From JAICND01 sp040905905 (lineage in GTDB: Bacteria > Actinomycetota > Acidimicrobiia > Spongiisociales > ZC4RG35): a stretch of 36,038 bases of DNA. The notes under the pieces are model-generated. The model did not search any database. It saw nothing but the letters and a program-made list of their open reading frames with translations, and had not been told where the DNA came from. Below, piece after piece: positions 22,845-32,600 of this stretch. The number at the start of each line of letters is the position of its first letter. Positions within the stretch are counted from its first letter, which is position 1. Position numbers and translations under genes: made by a program. Where the stretch lies: assembly GCA_040905905.1 (NCBI GenBank), contig JBBDQN010000025.1, forward strand, positions 1-36,038, in the 5' to 3' direction.

Positions 22845-22856
22845 GCAACAAGTTGC
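22845..22856. other. Hairpin near relaxase start (oriT candidate element)
   Basis: GCAAC-AA-GTTGC, a perfect 5-bp stem 37 bp upstream of the relaxase GTG. MobF relaxases recognise a small hairpin next to the nic site, often beside their own gene. No nic sequence could be identified by eye. Confidence 0.3.
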
Positions 22857-22892
22857 CCGGGGTCTACTGGTTGACCGTTCAGAGGGGTCCGC

Positions 22893-25800
22893 GTGCTGAG
22901 CATTGCCAAGGCTCGCAAGGACTACTACCTCCAGAAACTGGGCGAGATCACCCCTCGGGAGGACTACTACCTGCGAGGTGGAACAGCCACTGGCCGTTGG
23001 CACGGGAGCGGCGCTGTCGAGCAGGGACTGAGAGGTGTCGTGTCGGCGGAGGGTCTGGTGCGGCTGTTCGACGGGCAGCACCCAGCGACTGGGGAGCAGC
23101 TCGGCCGTCAGCTTCGCAGAGACGGGGTGGCGGCCTGGGATCTGACCTTCTCGGCCGACAAGTCGGTGTCGCTGCTGTGGGCGTTCGGTGACGACGAGAC
23201 ACGAAGGCATGTCGTCGAGGCATTCGAGAAGGCCACCACCGAGGCCGTCGCCTACCTGGAAGCGGTTGCGTCCTCGACACGGGGAGCCTCCCGCATCCCG
23301 ATCCTGGACCGGGACGGCAAGCAGATGCTCGGCGAGGATGGGGCTCCCCGGCAGCGGATCGAGACCTGGCCTATCCGCACCACCGGGTACGTAGCCGCCT
23401 GGTTCACCGAGTTCACAAGCCGAGCCGACGACCCTCAGCTCCATGCTCACGTCGTGGTCGGGAATCGGGTGAAGGGTGTCGACGGCGAGTGGCGTACGAT
23501 CGACGGTCGCCTTTTGTACCGGCACAAGCTGGCCGCCGGCTACCTCCACGAGGCCGAGCTACGGAGCCGGCTCACTGAGCGACTCGGGGTCCGCTGGCAG
23601 CCCGTGCACAACGGCGTGGCCGACATCGAGGGGTTCACCCGAGACCAGATCATGGCCTTCTCCCAGCGCCGGCAACAGATCGAAGCATGGCGAATATCTC
23701 ACGGGTTCGACGACATCGCGGCCGCAAACGAAGTCGCCACTCTCGCCACCCGCCGTCCCAAGCAGGACCACCCCCTCAACGAACTCCTCGACATGTGGCT
23801 GGAGCGGGGCGCGGGAGTCGGTGTCACTCCTCAGAGAATGGCGGCTGTCCTTGATCTCAACCGTGAGGTCACCGTTCCCAATCCGGAGCCGGTCTTCGAG
23901 CGGCTTGCGTCCGCCGAGGGGCTCACTGCTCAGGCGTCGACCTTCGCCCGAGCAGACGTGATCATGGGCACGTCCGCGGCTCTCCCGCAGGGTGGACGAC
24001 GGGCGCAGGTCGAAGCGCTCACTGACTCGTTTCTTCGCCGCTCCGAGGTAGTCCCGATCCTTCCCACCCAACCCGGGAGCGACCGGTTGGAGGACCTGCC
24101 AGTCGCACTCGACCCGACCGAACTCGAGCGCATCCGTGAACTCGCCAATGCGACCAAGCCCAAGACGATGCGGCGGAAGGACGGTGACATCTTCCCCGGA
24201 CTCGTCCACGAACGCCGCTACACCACCACCGAACTCCTCGCCATCGAGCAGCGGATCATCGAACGCGCCCAGGACGGGATCACAGCCCAACGGTGGACCG
24301 CACTGGAGGCCAACGTCGAGTCAGCTCTCGGCGGTCATGCGAACCTCACAGAAGGTCAACAAGAGATGATCCGCCAGTTCGCTACGTCCGGCAGCTCCGT
24401 CGACATCGGTGTTGGCGCAGCCGGAACCGGCAAGACCACCGTCATGGCGATCATCCGTCAGCTCGCCTCAGAGACCGACACGCCGATTGTTGGAACCGCG
24501 GTGGCCGCTCGGGCAGCCGCTGGGTTCGAGACGGCAACGGGTATCCCCTCCGCCACGCTCACTCGTCTCTTGTGGGAGACCAAGTCAGTCGGTGGCCTCC
24601 CGACCGGTGCCGTCGTCGTTGTCGACGAATCCGGAATGGTCGGCACTCGCCAGCTCGCCCAAGTCTCCGACGTGGTCGAAGCGGCCAACGGCAAGCTCAT
24701 TCTCATCGGCGACCACCACCAGCTCGCCGAGATCGACGCCGGCGGCCTGTTCGCTGCGCTGGCCGCTCGCCTCCCTGTCGTTGAACTAACCGAGAACGTC
24801 CGGCAGGACCGCGAGTGGGAACGCACCGCCCTGGCCGAACTGCGTCACGGCTCGGCATCCCGGGCGTTGGCCATGTACGACCGCCGAGGGCTCATCAGGG
24901 TCGCGGCCGACAGCGACGACACCATCGGCGAGGCCGTCGACGCCTGGCACCGCGACGTGCAGGACCTGCGCGACCCATCCCAGGTGCTACTCATCGGGCA
25001 CCGCAACAGCACGGTCAGTCAGCTCAACCGGCGGGCCCGCGCTCTCATGCGAGAAGCTGGGCGACTCGACGGACCCGCGATCAACGCTGGCGACCGCGAG
25101 TTCCAGCCGGGAGACCGAGCCGTGTGCCTCAAGAACCGCCCCGGGCTTGGAGTACTCAACGGCGACCTCGCCACCATCACCACCATCGACACGGAACGCC
25201 TGACCACCACGATCCGGCTCGACCGCACCAACCACTGCGTCACCCTTCCACGCTGGTACCTGGACGCGGGCCACCTCGACTGGGGCTACGCCCTCACCGG
25301 ACACAAGGCCCAAGGCGCCACTGCACTCCGAGTCCACACCGTCGTGGGCGAGGGCGTCGATCGAGAGTGGATCTACGTCACCATGAGCCGAGGCCGTGAA
25401 GCGAACACGGCTTACGTCGCCGCTCCGGAACCCGACCACGGCGACTGCGCTCACCTAGCGCGCCAAGACCCCGACCGATTGGCCGCCCTCATCGCCACGC
25501 TCGGCCGCACTTCGTCCGAGTCGGCGGCGCTCGACAGCGGACGCGGTCCCCAAACCCTGACGGACGAGGACTTGAGGCTGCGACTCCTGGACCTGGAAAT
25601 GGTGCTTGTGGCCGGCTCTGGGGAGATCCCTGCACTGAGTTCAGGCAGCAACGACACGGTGTCAGAGTATCTCACCCTGGTCCGAGAGGCTCATGCGAGA
25701 CTCCGAGACAGACTCGCCGCGGTCTCCTACGCACCTCCTCCCTGGATCATCGACACGCTCGGCGAGCGACCCGCCGGACGCGACCATCGCGCAGCGTGGG

Positions 25801-25997
25801 ATGAGATCGTTGACCGAGTGCTGCAATACCGTCACGAATACGGAGTCCCGGATGACGCTGGGGGCCTGCTCGGACCCGCACCGTCGACCCAGGATCTCGC
25901 TCGACGGCTGGCATGGGCCGCAACCCGGCGCCACGTTGAGCTGGCCGGCCGTCGACTCGACCCGGGCCGCGAGTCGCAGATGGCCGAGCAGGCGTGA
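22893..25997 (+). CDS. trwC: MobF-family relaxase-helicase (TrwC/TraI-like)
   Basis: A 1034-aa protein; GTG 22893 with AGAGGGG upstream. The N-terminal relaxase domain has two tyrosine pairs ('KDYYLQ', Tyr11-12; 'REDYYLRGG', Tyr25-26), as in TrwC. It has 'WDLTFSADKSVSLLWA' and the metal-binding 'DPQLHAHVVVGNRV' (His184, His186). The C-terminal SF1 (RecD2-like) helicase has Walker A 'GVGAAGTGKTTVMAI' near 505-519, Walker B 'VVVVDESGM' near 574-582, 'LIGDHHQLAEIDAGGLF', and the final 'YALTGHKAQGATALRVHTVV' and 'YVTMSRGREANTAYVA' motifs. It nicks oriT, attaches to the 5' end, and unwinds the strand for transfer. All key residues are intact. The length is typical. Confidence 0.95.
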   Translation: MLSIAKARKDYYLQKLGEITPREDYYLRGGTATGRWHGSGAVEQGLRGVVSAEGLVRLFDGQHPATGEQLGRQLRRDGVAAWDLTFSADKSVSLLWAFGDDETRRHVVEAFEKATTEAVAYLEAVASSTRGASRIPILDRDGKQMLGEDGAPRQRIETWPIRTTGYVAAWFTEFTSRADDPQLHAHVVVGNRVKGVDGEWRTIDGRLLYRHKLAAGYLHEAELRSRLTERLGVRWQPVHNGVADIEGFTRDQIMAFSQRRQQIEAWRISHGFDDIAAANEVATLATRRPKQDHPLNELLDMWLERGAGVGVTPQRMAAVLDLNREVTVPNPEPVFERLASAEGLTAQASTFARADVIMGTSAALPQGGRRAQVEALTDSFLRRSEVVPILPTQPGSDRLEDLPVALDPTELERIRELANATKPKTMRRKDGDIFPGLVHERRYTTTELLAIEQRIIERAQDGITAQRWTALEANVESALGGHANLTEGQQEMIRQFATSGSSVDIGVGAAGTGKTTVMAIIRQLASETDTPIVGTAVAARAAAGFETATGIPSATLTRLLWETKSVGGLPTGAVVVVDESGMVGTRQLAQVSDVVEAANGKLILIGDHHQLAEIDAGGLFAALAARLPVVELTENVRQDREWERTALAELRHGSASRALAMYDRRGLIRVAADSDDTIGEAVDAWHRDVQDLRDPSQVLLIGHRNSTVSQLNRRARALMREAGRLDGPAINAGDREFQPGDRAVCLKNRPGLGVLNGDLATITTIDTERLTTTIRLDRTNHCVTLPRWYLDAGHLDWGYALTGHKAQGATALRVHTVVGEGVDREWIYVTMSRGREANTAYVAAPEPDHGDCAHLARQDPDRLAALIATLGRTSSESAALDSGRGPQTLTDEDLRLRLLDLEMVLVAGSGEIPALSSGSNDTVSEYLTLVREAHARLRDRLAAVSYAPPPWIIDTLGERPAGRDHRAAWDEIVDRVLQYRHEYGVPDDAGGLLGPAPSTQDLARRLAWAATRRHVELAGRRLDPGRESQMAEQA

Positions 25998-26039
25998 CAC
26001 AAAGTCCTAGACCTGGTCGCCGGCGAAGCGATCCGGTGC

Positions 26040-26045
26040 GAGAAT
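26040..26045 (+). promoter_or_regulatory. Candidate extended -10 element of the hsd operon
   Basis: TGC-GAGAAT ends six bases before ATG 26052, with no ribosome site. This is the same leaderless geometry as at 12957, 15090 and 16027. Confidence 0.4.
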
Positions 26046-26051
26046 CGGCGC

Positions 26052-28484
26052 ATGCTCACCCTGCCTCAACTGGAACGGCATCTCTTCGCGGCCGCCGACA
26101 TCTTGCGGGGGAAGATGGACGCCTCCGAATTCAAGGAGTACATCTTCGGGGTGCTGTTCCTGAAGCGGGCGGCAGATCAGTTCGACGTCGAACGGAGGGG
26201 GGTGATCGAGCGTCAGCTCGCCTCCGGGCGCACGGAGGAGGAGGCGCAGCAGCGGGCCGACGATCCGGACTTCTACCGGGAGGCCTTCTTCGTCCCGCAC
26301 ATGTGCCCCACCGACATCCGCGACTCCCACGACGACAAGGGAGAGCGGTGGTCGTGCATTCGCGACCACTTCATGCATGGTCTTGGCGACGCTCTGAACA
26401 AGGCGCTGGCCGCTCTCGAGGAGCACAACCCGGCGCTCGAGGGTGTCCTCCAGCACATCGACTTCAACCGCACGGTCGGCCAATCGAAGATCACCGACAA
26501 GAAGTGGCGGGACCTGATCGCCCACTTCTCGAAGGTGCCGCTCCGCAACGCCGACTTCGAATTTCCCGATCTCCTCGGCGCTGCCTACGAGTACCTGATT
26601 CGGGATTTCGCGGACTCGGCCGGCAAGAAGGGCGGAGAGTTCTACACCCCGCGCTCCGTCGTTCGGATGATGGTCCGCCTCGTCGATCCCAAGCAGGGGA
26701 TGCGGATCTATGACCCGTGCTCCGGTTCCGGCGGCATGCTCATCTACTCTCGCAACCACATCGCTGAGCACGGCGGTGACCCCAACGACCTGGTTCTGGC
26801 CGGGCAGGAATCGAACGGGACCACCTGGTCGATCTCGAAGATGAACATGATCCTCCACGGGATCAAGGATGCCGATCTCCGCAACGACGACACCCTCGCC
26901 GACCCCCAACATGTTGGCGGCGGAGAGCTGATGAAGTACGACCGAGTGATCACCAACCCCCCGTTCTCACAGAACTACACCCGGGACGGCATCCCGTTCC
27001 CCGAACGGTTCAAGTACGGGTGGACCCCCGAAGGCGGCAAGAAAGCCGACCTCATGTTCCTCCAGCACATGCTGGCAGTGCTACGCCCGGGCGGGATGGT
27101 CGCCACGGTCATGCCCCACGGCGTCCTCTTCCGTGGAGGGGCCGAGGGCGAGATCCGCCGCAAGCTGATCGAATCCGACATCGTCGACACCATCATCGGA
27201 GTCGGACCCAACCTGTTCTACGGGACCGGCATCCCCGCCGCCATCCTCATCCTCCGCGCTCTCGGCTCGAAGCCGTCGGACCGGAAGGGAAGAGTGTTGT
27301 TCGTCAACGCCGACCGGGAGTACGAGGAAGCGCGGGCACAGAACTATCTGCGGCCGGAGCACGAAGAGAAGATCGTTTCTGCCTTTCAGGCGTTTACCGA
27401 CATCGACGGATTCGCCAAGGTAGTCCCGGTGGAGGCGTTGACCGAGAACGACTTCAACTGCAACATTCGCCGCTACGCCGACAACGCGCCGCCATCGGAG
27501 CCCCACGACGTCCGAGCCCACCTCCACGGTGGTGTCCCGAAGGCAGAGGTTGATGCGCACCGCGGCGCGTTCGAACGACATGGGGTGAACGTCGAGTCTC
27601 TGTTCGTCGAACGCGACGAGGACTACTGGGACTTCGCCGATCTCTTCCAGCCCCCTGCTGAGTTGATCGAAGAACAGGCCGCCGTGCGGGAGGCAGAGTT
27701 GCGAGGTGAGTTCGAGCGCTTGTGGAACGACGCCGCCAAGCGGATGCTCGACCTCGCTGATGGGGGCACCATGGTCGGGTTACGGTCCGACCTTATCGAG
27801 CTCTTCCAGCAGCCACTCGCCTCGATCGGACCGCTCGACCGCTTCCAGACCGCGGGGATCGATGCCCGCTGGTGGGACGAGCACATCTATGACCTCCAAA
27901 CGCTCGACACCCGCGGCATCGACGGGCTCATCGACGCCTGGCTAACCACCGCCGCCGCGAGCCAAGACGACAAGAACGCTGTGGCACTCAACCACTTGGC
28001 GATCATCGCCGCCCTCGTTCCCGATCTGCTCGACCAGAGGAACCAACTGGCCGCGAAGGTGGCAGCGCTTGATGCCACCATCAAGGCCGCTCAATCCACC
28101 GGGGACGAAGACGACAGCGGCGAGGAGTTCGCACCAGACGGGGACGATGCCCCAACCGAGGAGGAGCTCAAGAAGCTCAAGTCACAACGTACGGTTGCCA
28201 AGAAGCAACTCAAGAGTCTGGACGCCCGCGTCTTGGACGTGGCATCGAACGCCCGGAAGGAACTCAGCGCCGACGATGCCGAATCCTTGGTGATCGGGGT
28301 CCTCCACGACCAGCTCGCCAACTCCTTGAGCAAGCAGGTTGCGGGCCATCGGCGCCATGTGGCGGATTGCTACCAGCTCTGGCGTCGGAAGTACGCCGTC
28401 ACCCTGCAAAGCCTTGAGGAGGAGAGGGCGAACGCTTCCGAGCGCCTAGGCGGATTCCTGCAGGAACTCGGCTATGGCGGTTAG
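26052..28484 (+). CDS. hsdM: Type I restriction-modification system methyltransferase subunit
   Basis: An 810-aa N6-adenine methyltransferase. The N-terminal HsdM domain starts 'QLERHLFAAADILRGKMDAS' and 'EYIFGVLFLKRAADQF'. The catalytic domain has 'GEFYTPRSVVRMMVRLVDP', SAM motif I 'DPCSGSGGML' near residue 220 and motif IV 'NPPF' near 301. Usual HsdM is about 500-550 aa; here ~270 extra C-terminal residues follow. They include a charged, coiled-coil-like stretch ('EEELKKLKSQRTVAKKQLKS') and 'DQLANSLSKQVAGHRRHVAD'. This long form is familiar in actinobacteria and may replace part of the HsdS-HsdM contacts. With HsdS it methylates one adenine per half-site. It overlaps hsdS by 11 bp. Confidence 0.93.
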   Translation: MLTLPQLERHLFAAADILRGKMDASEFKEYIFGVLFLKRAADQFDVERRGVIERQLASGRTEEEAQQRADDPDFYREAFFVPHMCPTDIRDSHDDKGERWSCIRDHFMHGLGDALNKALAALEEHNPALEGVLQHIDFNRTVGQSKITDKKWRDLIAHFSKVPLRNADFEFPDLLGAAYEYLIRDFADSAGKKGGEFYTPRSVVRMMVRLVDPKQGMRIYDPCSGSGGMLIYSRNHIAEHGGDPNDLVLAGQESNGTTWSISKMNMILHGIKDADLRNDDTLADPQHVGGGELMKYDRVITNPPFSQNYTRDGIPFPERFKYGWTPEGGKKADLMFLQHMLAVLRPGGMVATVMPHGVLFRGGAEGEIRRKLIESDIVDTIIGVGPNLFYGTGIPAAILILRALGSKPSDRKGRVLFVNADREYEEARAQNYLRPEHEEKIVSAFQAFTDIDGFAKVVPVEALTENDFNCNIRRYADNAPPSEPHDVRAHLHGGVPKAEVDAHRGAFERHGVNVESLFVERDEDYWDFADLFQPPAELIEEQAAVREAELRGEFERLWNDAAKRMLDLADGGTMVGLRSDLIELFQQPLASIGPLDRFQTAGIDARWWDEHIYDLQTLDTRGIDGLIDAWLTTAAASQDDKNAVALNHLAIIAALVPDLLDQRNQLAAKVAALDATIKAAQSTGDEDDSGEEFAPDGDDAPTEEELKKLKSQRTVAKKQLKSLDARVLDVASNARKELSADDAESLVIGVLHDQLANSLSKQVAGHRRHVADCYQLWRRKYAVTLQSLEEERANASERLGGFLQELGYGG

Positions 28485-29682
28485 CGGACACGCTCGACCG
28501 AACGACTGGATACTTTGCAGGCTGACGGACATCGGATCGATTGTGGCCGGTGGCACGCCAAGCAGGGAAGTTCCTGTGTATTGGAACGGTGACATCCCGT
28601 GGCTCACGCCCGGCGAACTTACCGGTCACGTAGAAGCGTACGTGCACAGCACGCAGGAGCGGATCACGGGTCAGGGGTTGGCAGATTCTGGGGCAGTCGT
28701 CTTTCCAAGAGACACCCTCATGGTCACAACGCGTGCGACCCTCGGGAACCGTGGGCTAGCCGCACAGCCGATGGCGACCAACCAGGGATTCAAGAACGTC
28801 ATCTTCAAAGACGGGGCCCATCCAAAGTACTTCTACCACCTCACCGATCTGCTCCGCTCGGAGTTGGTTCGACGAGCATCAGGAACCACGTTTCTCGAGA
28901 TCTCAGGCAAGGAGTTTGGACGGATCGAAGTTGCCGTGCCTCCGTTGCAGGAGCAGCGGCGAGTCGCGGAGATCCTCGACACCATCGACGACGCAATCCT
29001 GGCTACAGAACGCGTTCGCGCCAAACTCAAGGTGTGCGTGAGGCCACTCATCAGCGATCTCTTCGGCTCATTGGCGCCGCGCCTCGCGCGTCGGCTGGCC
29101 GATTGCGGGACATGGTTCTCCGGGGGGACTCCGAGTACTGACCAAGCGCGATATTGGGACGGCGGAATCCCTTGGATCACCTCCAGCAGCCTCAGGCACA
29201 AGTTCCTGTCGCAGTCGGAGCGAACCCTGACCCACGCTGGCGTCAGTGCGGGCAGTCGGATGGTCCAAGCCGGGACGCTTCTGTTCGTCGTCCGCGGAAT
29301 GAGTCTGAAGTCTGAGTTCCGAGTTGGTATTGCAGCGCGAGAGTTGGCCTTTGGCCAGGACTGCAAGGCGCTCATGCCGTATCAGGACATCATGCCGGAG
29401 TACCTTTGGGCATTCCTCAAACTCAAGGAGCCCGAGATCCTGGGGCTCGTCGATGAAGCGAGTCATGGAACAGGACGCCTGCAGACAGAGCTGATCGGCG
29501 GAATCGACGTGCCGATCGCCGCTATCGACGAGCAGAAGCGGATCGTGGCAACGTTGCGGGCCCTTGAGCGTCGCATTGAGAGCGAGTCAGCATGGCTTGA
29601 GAAGGTCCGCCAGTGTCGGCAGGGATTGGCCGCCGACCTCTTGTCCGGGCGCGTGGGGACCGTTGGGAGCCTGGCGTCATGA
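28474..29682 (+). CDS. hsdS: Type I restriction-modification system specificity subunit
   Basis: A 402-aa HsdS. Two target-recognition domains are visible. TRD1 runs from 'DWILCRLTDIGSIVAGGTPS' to 'KEFGRIEVAVPPLQEQRRVA', followed by the first conserved helix ('EILDTIDDAILATERVRAKL'). TRD2 runs from 'RRLADCGTWFSGGTPSTDQA' to 'IGGIDVPIAAIDEQKRIVAT', followed by the second helix ('RALERRIESESAWLEKVRQC'). The paired 'GGTPS' and 'P-W-(L/I)-T' motifs mark the start of each TRD. Both TRDs and both helices are complete, so a bipartite recognition site is expected; the site cannot be deduced. It shows lower GC and looser codon use than its neighbours, as expected for a diversifying subunit. Coupled to hsdM and hsdR by overlaps. 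Confidence 0.9.
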   Translation: MAVSGHARPNDWILCRLTDIGSIVAGGTPSREVPVYWNGDIPWLTPGELTGHVEAYVHSTQERITGQGLADSGAVVFPRDTLMVTTRATLGNRGLAAQPMATNQGFKNVIFKDGAHPKYFYHLTDLLRSELVRRASGTTFLEISGKEFGRIEVAVPPLQEQRRVAEILDTIDDAILATERVRAKLKVCVRPLISDLFGSLAPRLARRLADCGTWFSGGTPSTDQARYWDGGIPWITSSSLRHKFLSQSERTLTHAGVSAGSRMVQAGTLLFVVRGMSLKSEFRVGIAARELAFGQDCKALMPYQDIMPEYLWAFLKLKEPEILGLVDEASHGTGRLQTELIGGIDVPIAAIDEQKRIVATLRALERRIESESAWLEKVRQCRQGLAADLLSGRVGTVGSLAS

Positions 29683-32600
29683 GCGGCCTCGAGTTCGAAT
29701 TGGTGGAGTGGCCGGCGATACAACAGCTTCAGGCTTTGGGTTGGTGCTACCTCCCTGGCGATGCATGGGAACCGGCACTGACTGAACGGGGGTCGTGGCG
29801 TGAGGTCATCCTTGAAGGTCGGCTTCGAGCGGCCCTGAGGCGGATCAATCTCGACGCCACGGGCGAGCCGTGGCTGGACGAACATCGGGTTTCGCAAGCA
29901 GTGTCGGCACTACAGAAGGCTGGCGCCGGTGGGCTCAAGCTGATCGAGGGGAACCGGATGGCCACCGACCTGCTTCTGACAGGGACAGCTGTGCCGGGGA
30001 TGGAGGAGTGGGATCAGGGTCGTGATCAGACGGCGCGATTCATCGACTGGGACAACCATGAGAACAACGACTTCCTGGTCATCAACCAGTTCCGGGTCGA
30101 CGAGCCGGGCGGGCACTCGAAGAGGTTCATCTCGCCAGATCTGGTGTTGTTCGTCAACGGAATTCCGCTGGTGGTCGCGGAGTGCAAGGTCCCGGGGCCG
30201 GAGGACGCGATGGCCCGGGCGATCACACAGCTTCGCCGCTACTCGAACCAGCGTGACGAGGTCGATGCGGACGAGGGCAACGAGTCGCTGTTCTGGACGA
30301 ACCAGTTTGTGATCGGCACCACCTTCGAAGCGGCGCGAGTTGGGACCTTCACATCGGGTCCGGAGCATTTCCTTGAGTGGAAGGACCCTTACCCCTTCTC
30401 GGTCGCCGTACCGGTGTCGTCCGGTGTCGCCAAGCGGGTCGAGGACCTGTCGGGGCAGGAGTCGCTCGCCGCCGGGATGCTTCGGCCGGAGAGCCTGTTG
30501 GACATCGTCAGGCACTTCACGCTGTTCATGCCGGTCGGGCAGCGGACCGTTAAGGCCGTGACGCGGTACCAACAGTTCCGGAGTGTCCATCGGGCGATCG
30601 ATCGGTTGAAGACCGGCAAGACTCGGCCTGAGGACGGAGAGGTCGATCAGCGAGGCGGCGTCATCTGGCACACCCAGGGGTCTGGCAAGTCGCTGACCAT
30701 GGTGTTCCTTGTCCGCAAGATGCGATCGGACCCGGAGCTGCGCCGTTTTAAGGTAGTGGTGGTGAGCGACCGCACCGCTCTTCAGAAGCAGTTGCGGGAC
30801 ACTGCTGAGCTGTCAGGCGAGACCGTCGAGGTCGCTCGCAGGACCAGGCATCTGAAGACTCTGTTGGCCCAGTCCGGGCCTGGTCTCGTGATGGCGATGA
30901 TCCAGAAGTATCGGGACGACATCGCCGTCGAGCCCGGTCTGGAAGGGGACGAAACGGCCGACGGAACCCTAGGTGTCTTGAACGACGACGACGCGATCCT
31001 GGTGATGGTGGATGAGGCACACCGATCGCATGCGTCTGGGTTACACGCCAACCTGATGGCTGCGCTGCCCAACGCGGCCCGGGTTGGGTTCACGGGAACG
31101 CCGATCATCATGGGGGCCCGCAAGAAGACACACGACATCTTCGGCCCGTTCCTCGATACCTACACACTCGCCGAATCCGAGGCAGACGGCTCGACTGTCC
31201 CGATCCTCTATGAGGGCCGGACCGTCGACGGCGCGGTCAAGGGCGCCTCGGACATGGACGAGGTGTTCTTCCGTTGGTTCGCAGGGCTCTCCGCCGGGCA
31301 GCGGGATGCGCTACAGGCCAAGTACGCGAGAGTGGCGGAGGTGTTGGAGGCGCCGGAGATGATCGCCTCCAAGGCCGCCGACATGCTTGAGCACTATGTG
31401 GCGACAGTGCTGCCGCAGGCGTTCAAGGGGATGGTGGTCGCCTCTAGTCGGCGAGCCTGCATCCGTTACCGCGACGCGTTCAACGCGGCTCGAGACCTGC
31501 TTGTCTCTCGCCTCGAGGCTCTCGACCCTGCGCTCGCCGGGATGTCCGGCGATGAGATCGATGACCTTCCCAGCGGTCAGCAGTTTCTGGTGCGTGCCCT
31601 GCCGCACATCGACCTCATCCGGATCCTCGAGTTCGTGCCGGTGATCTCCGGCGCCCACAACGACTCGGCGGACTGGGCTACGTGGACCGACAAGGACGAG
31701 CAGGACGGTCGGATCGAAGCCTTCAAGAAGCGGCTCGGCCCCGACGGCGACAATGCGTCACCGGTGGCGATGCTGATCGTGAAGTCGATGCTGCTCACCG
31801 GCTTCGACGCCCCGGTCGCTCAGGTGCTATTTCTGGATCGGCTTATCCAGCAGGCGGAGCTGTTACAGGCGGTGGCCCGAGTCAATCGGACTGCTGATGG
31901 CAAGGACTACGGGTTGGTGGTCGACTACTACGGGGTTGTCAACCATCTGACCGAGGCCCTGGCGGCCTACGCCGACGCTGACGGGAAACTGGACGACCTC
32001 GTGGCCGGTTCGCTGCGGAGCATCGTCGAGGAGGCCGGGCGCCTATCGGATCGTCACCAGCGCGTCGTGCAGTTCTTCGCCGGCCACGGTATTGAGTTCG
32101 CCGATGACCCGGGAGTGATCGAAGGCTGTGTGGACCTGTTCGCCAATCCGGAGTTGCGAGCCCGGTTCGACATAGATGTCAAACGGTTTCTGGTGAGCTT
32201 GGACATCGTGTTGCCTCGGCCCGAAGCTCGGCCGTTTGTAGCCGACGCCAAACTGTTCGGGAAGATCCAGCTGTACACGCGCCTGCGATATCGGGACCAA
32301 GGGAACGGCGGGTTCGACCCGTCTCTATATCGAGAGAAGGTACGACAGCTGATTGACGAACACATCACCGTGCTCGACCTCGCCCAGGTGATCCCACCTA
32401 TCCGGATCACCGACGTCGACTTTAAAACCCACGTTGCTGGACAACCGTCCGAGCGAGCGAAGGCGTCGGAGATGGAACACGCCCTCCGCCACCACATCCG
32501 GGAGAAGTACGATGAGGACCCGGCCCGGTACAAGAAACTGTCGGAACGGCTGGACGAGATCCTCGAAGCGCTGGAGGGCAAATGGGATCAGCTCGCTCTG

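Noticed and set aside
29613..29678. 22-residue N-terminal extension of HsdR
   Set aside because: It lies inside hsdS; ATG 29679 overlaps the hsdS stop, the usual coupling in this operon.
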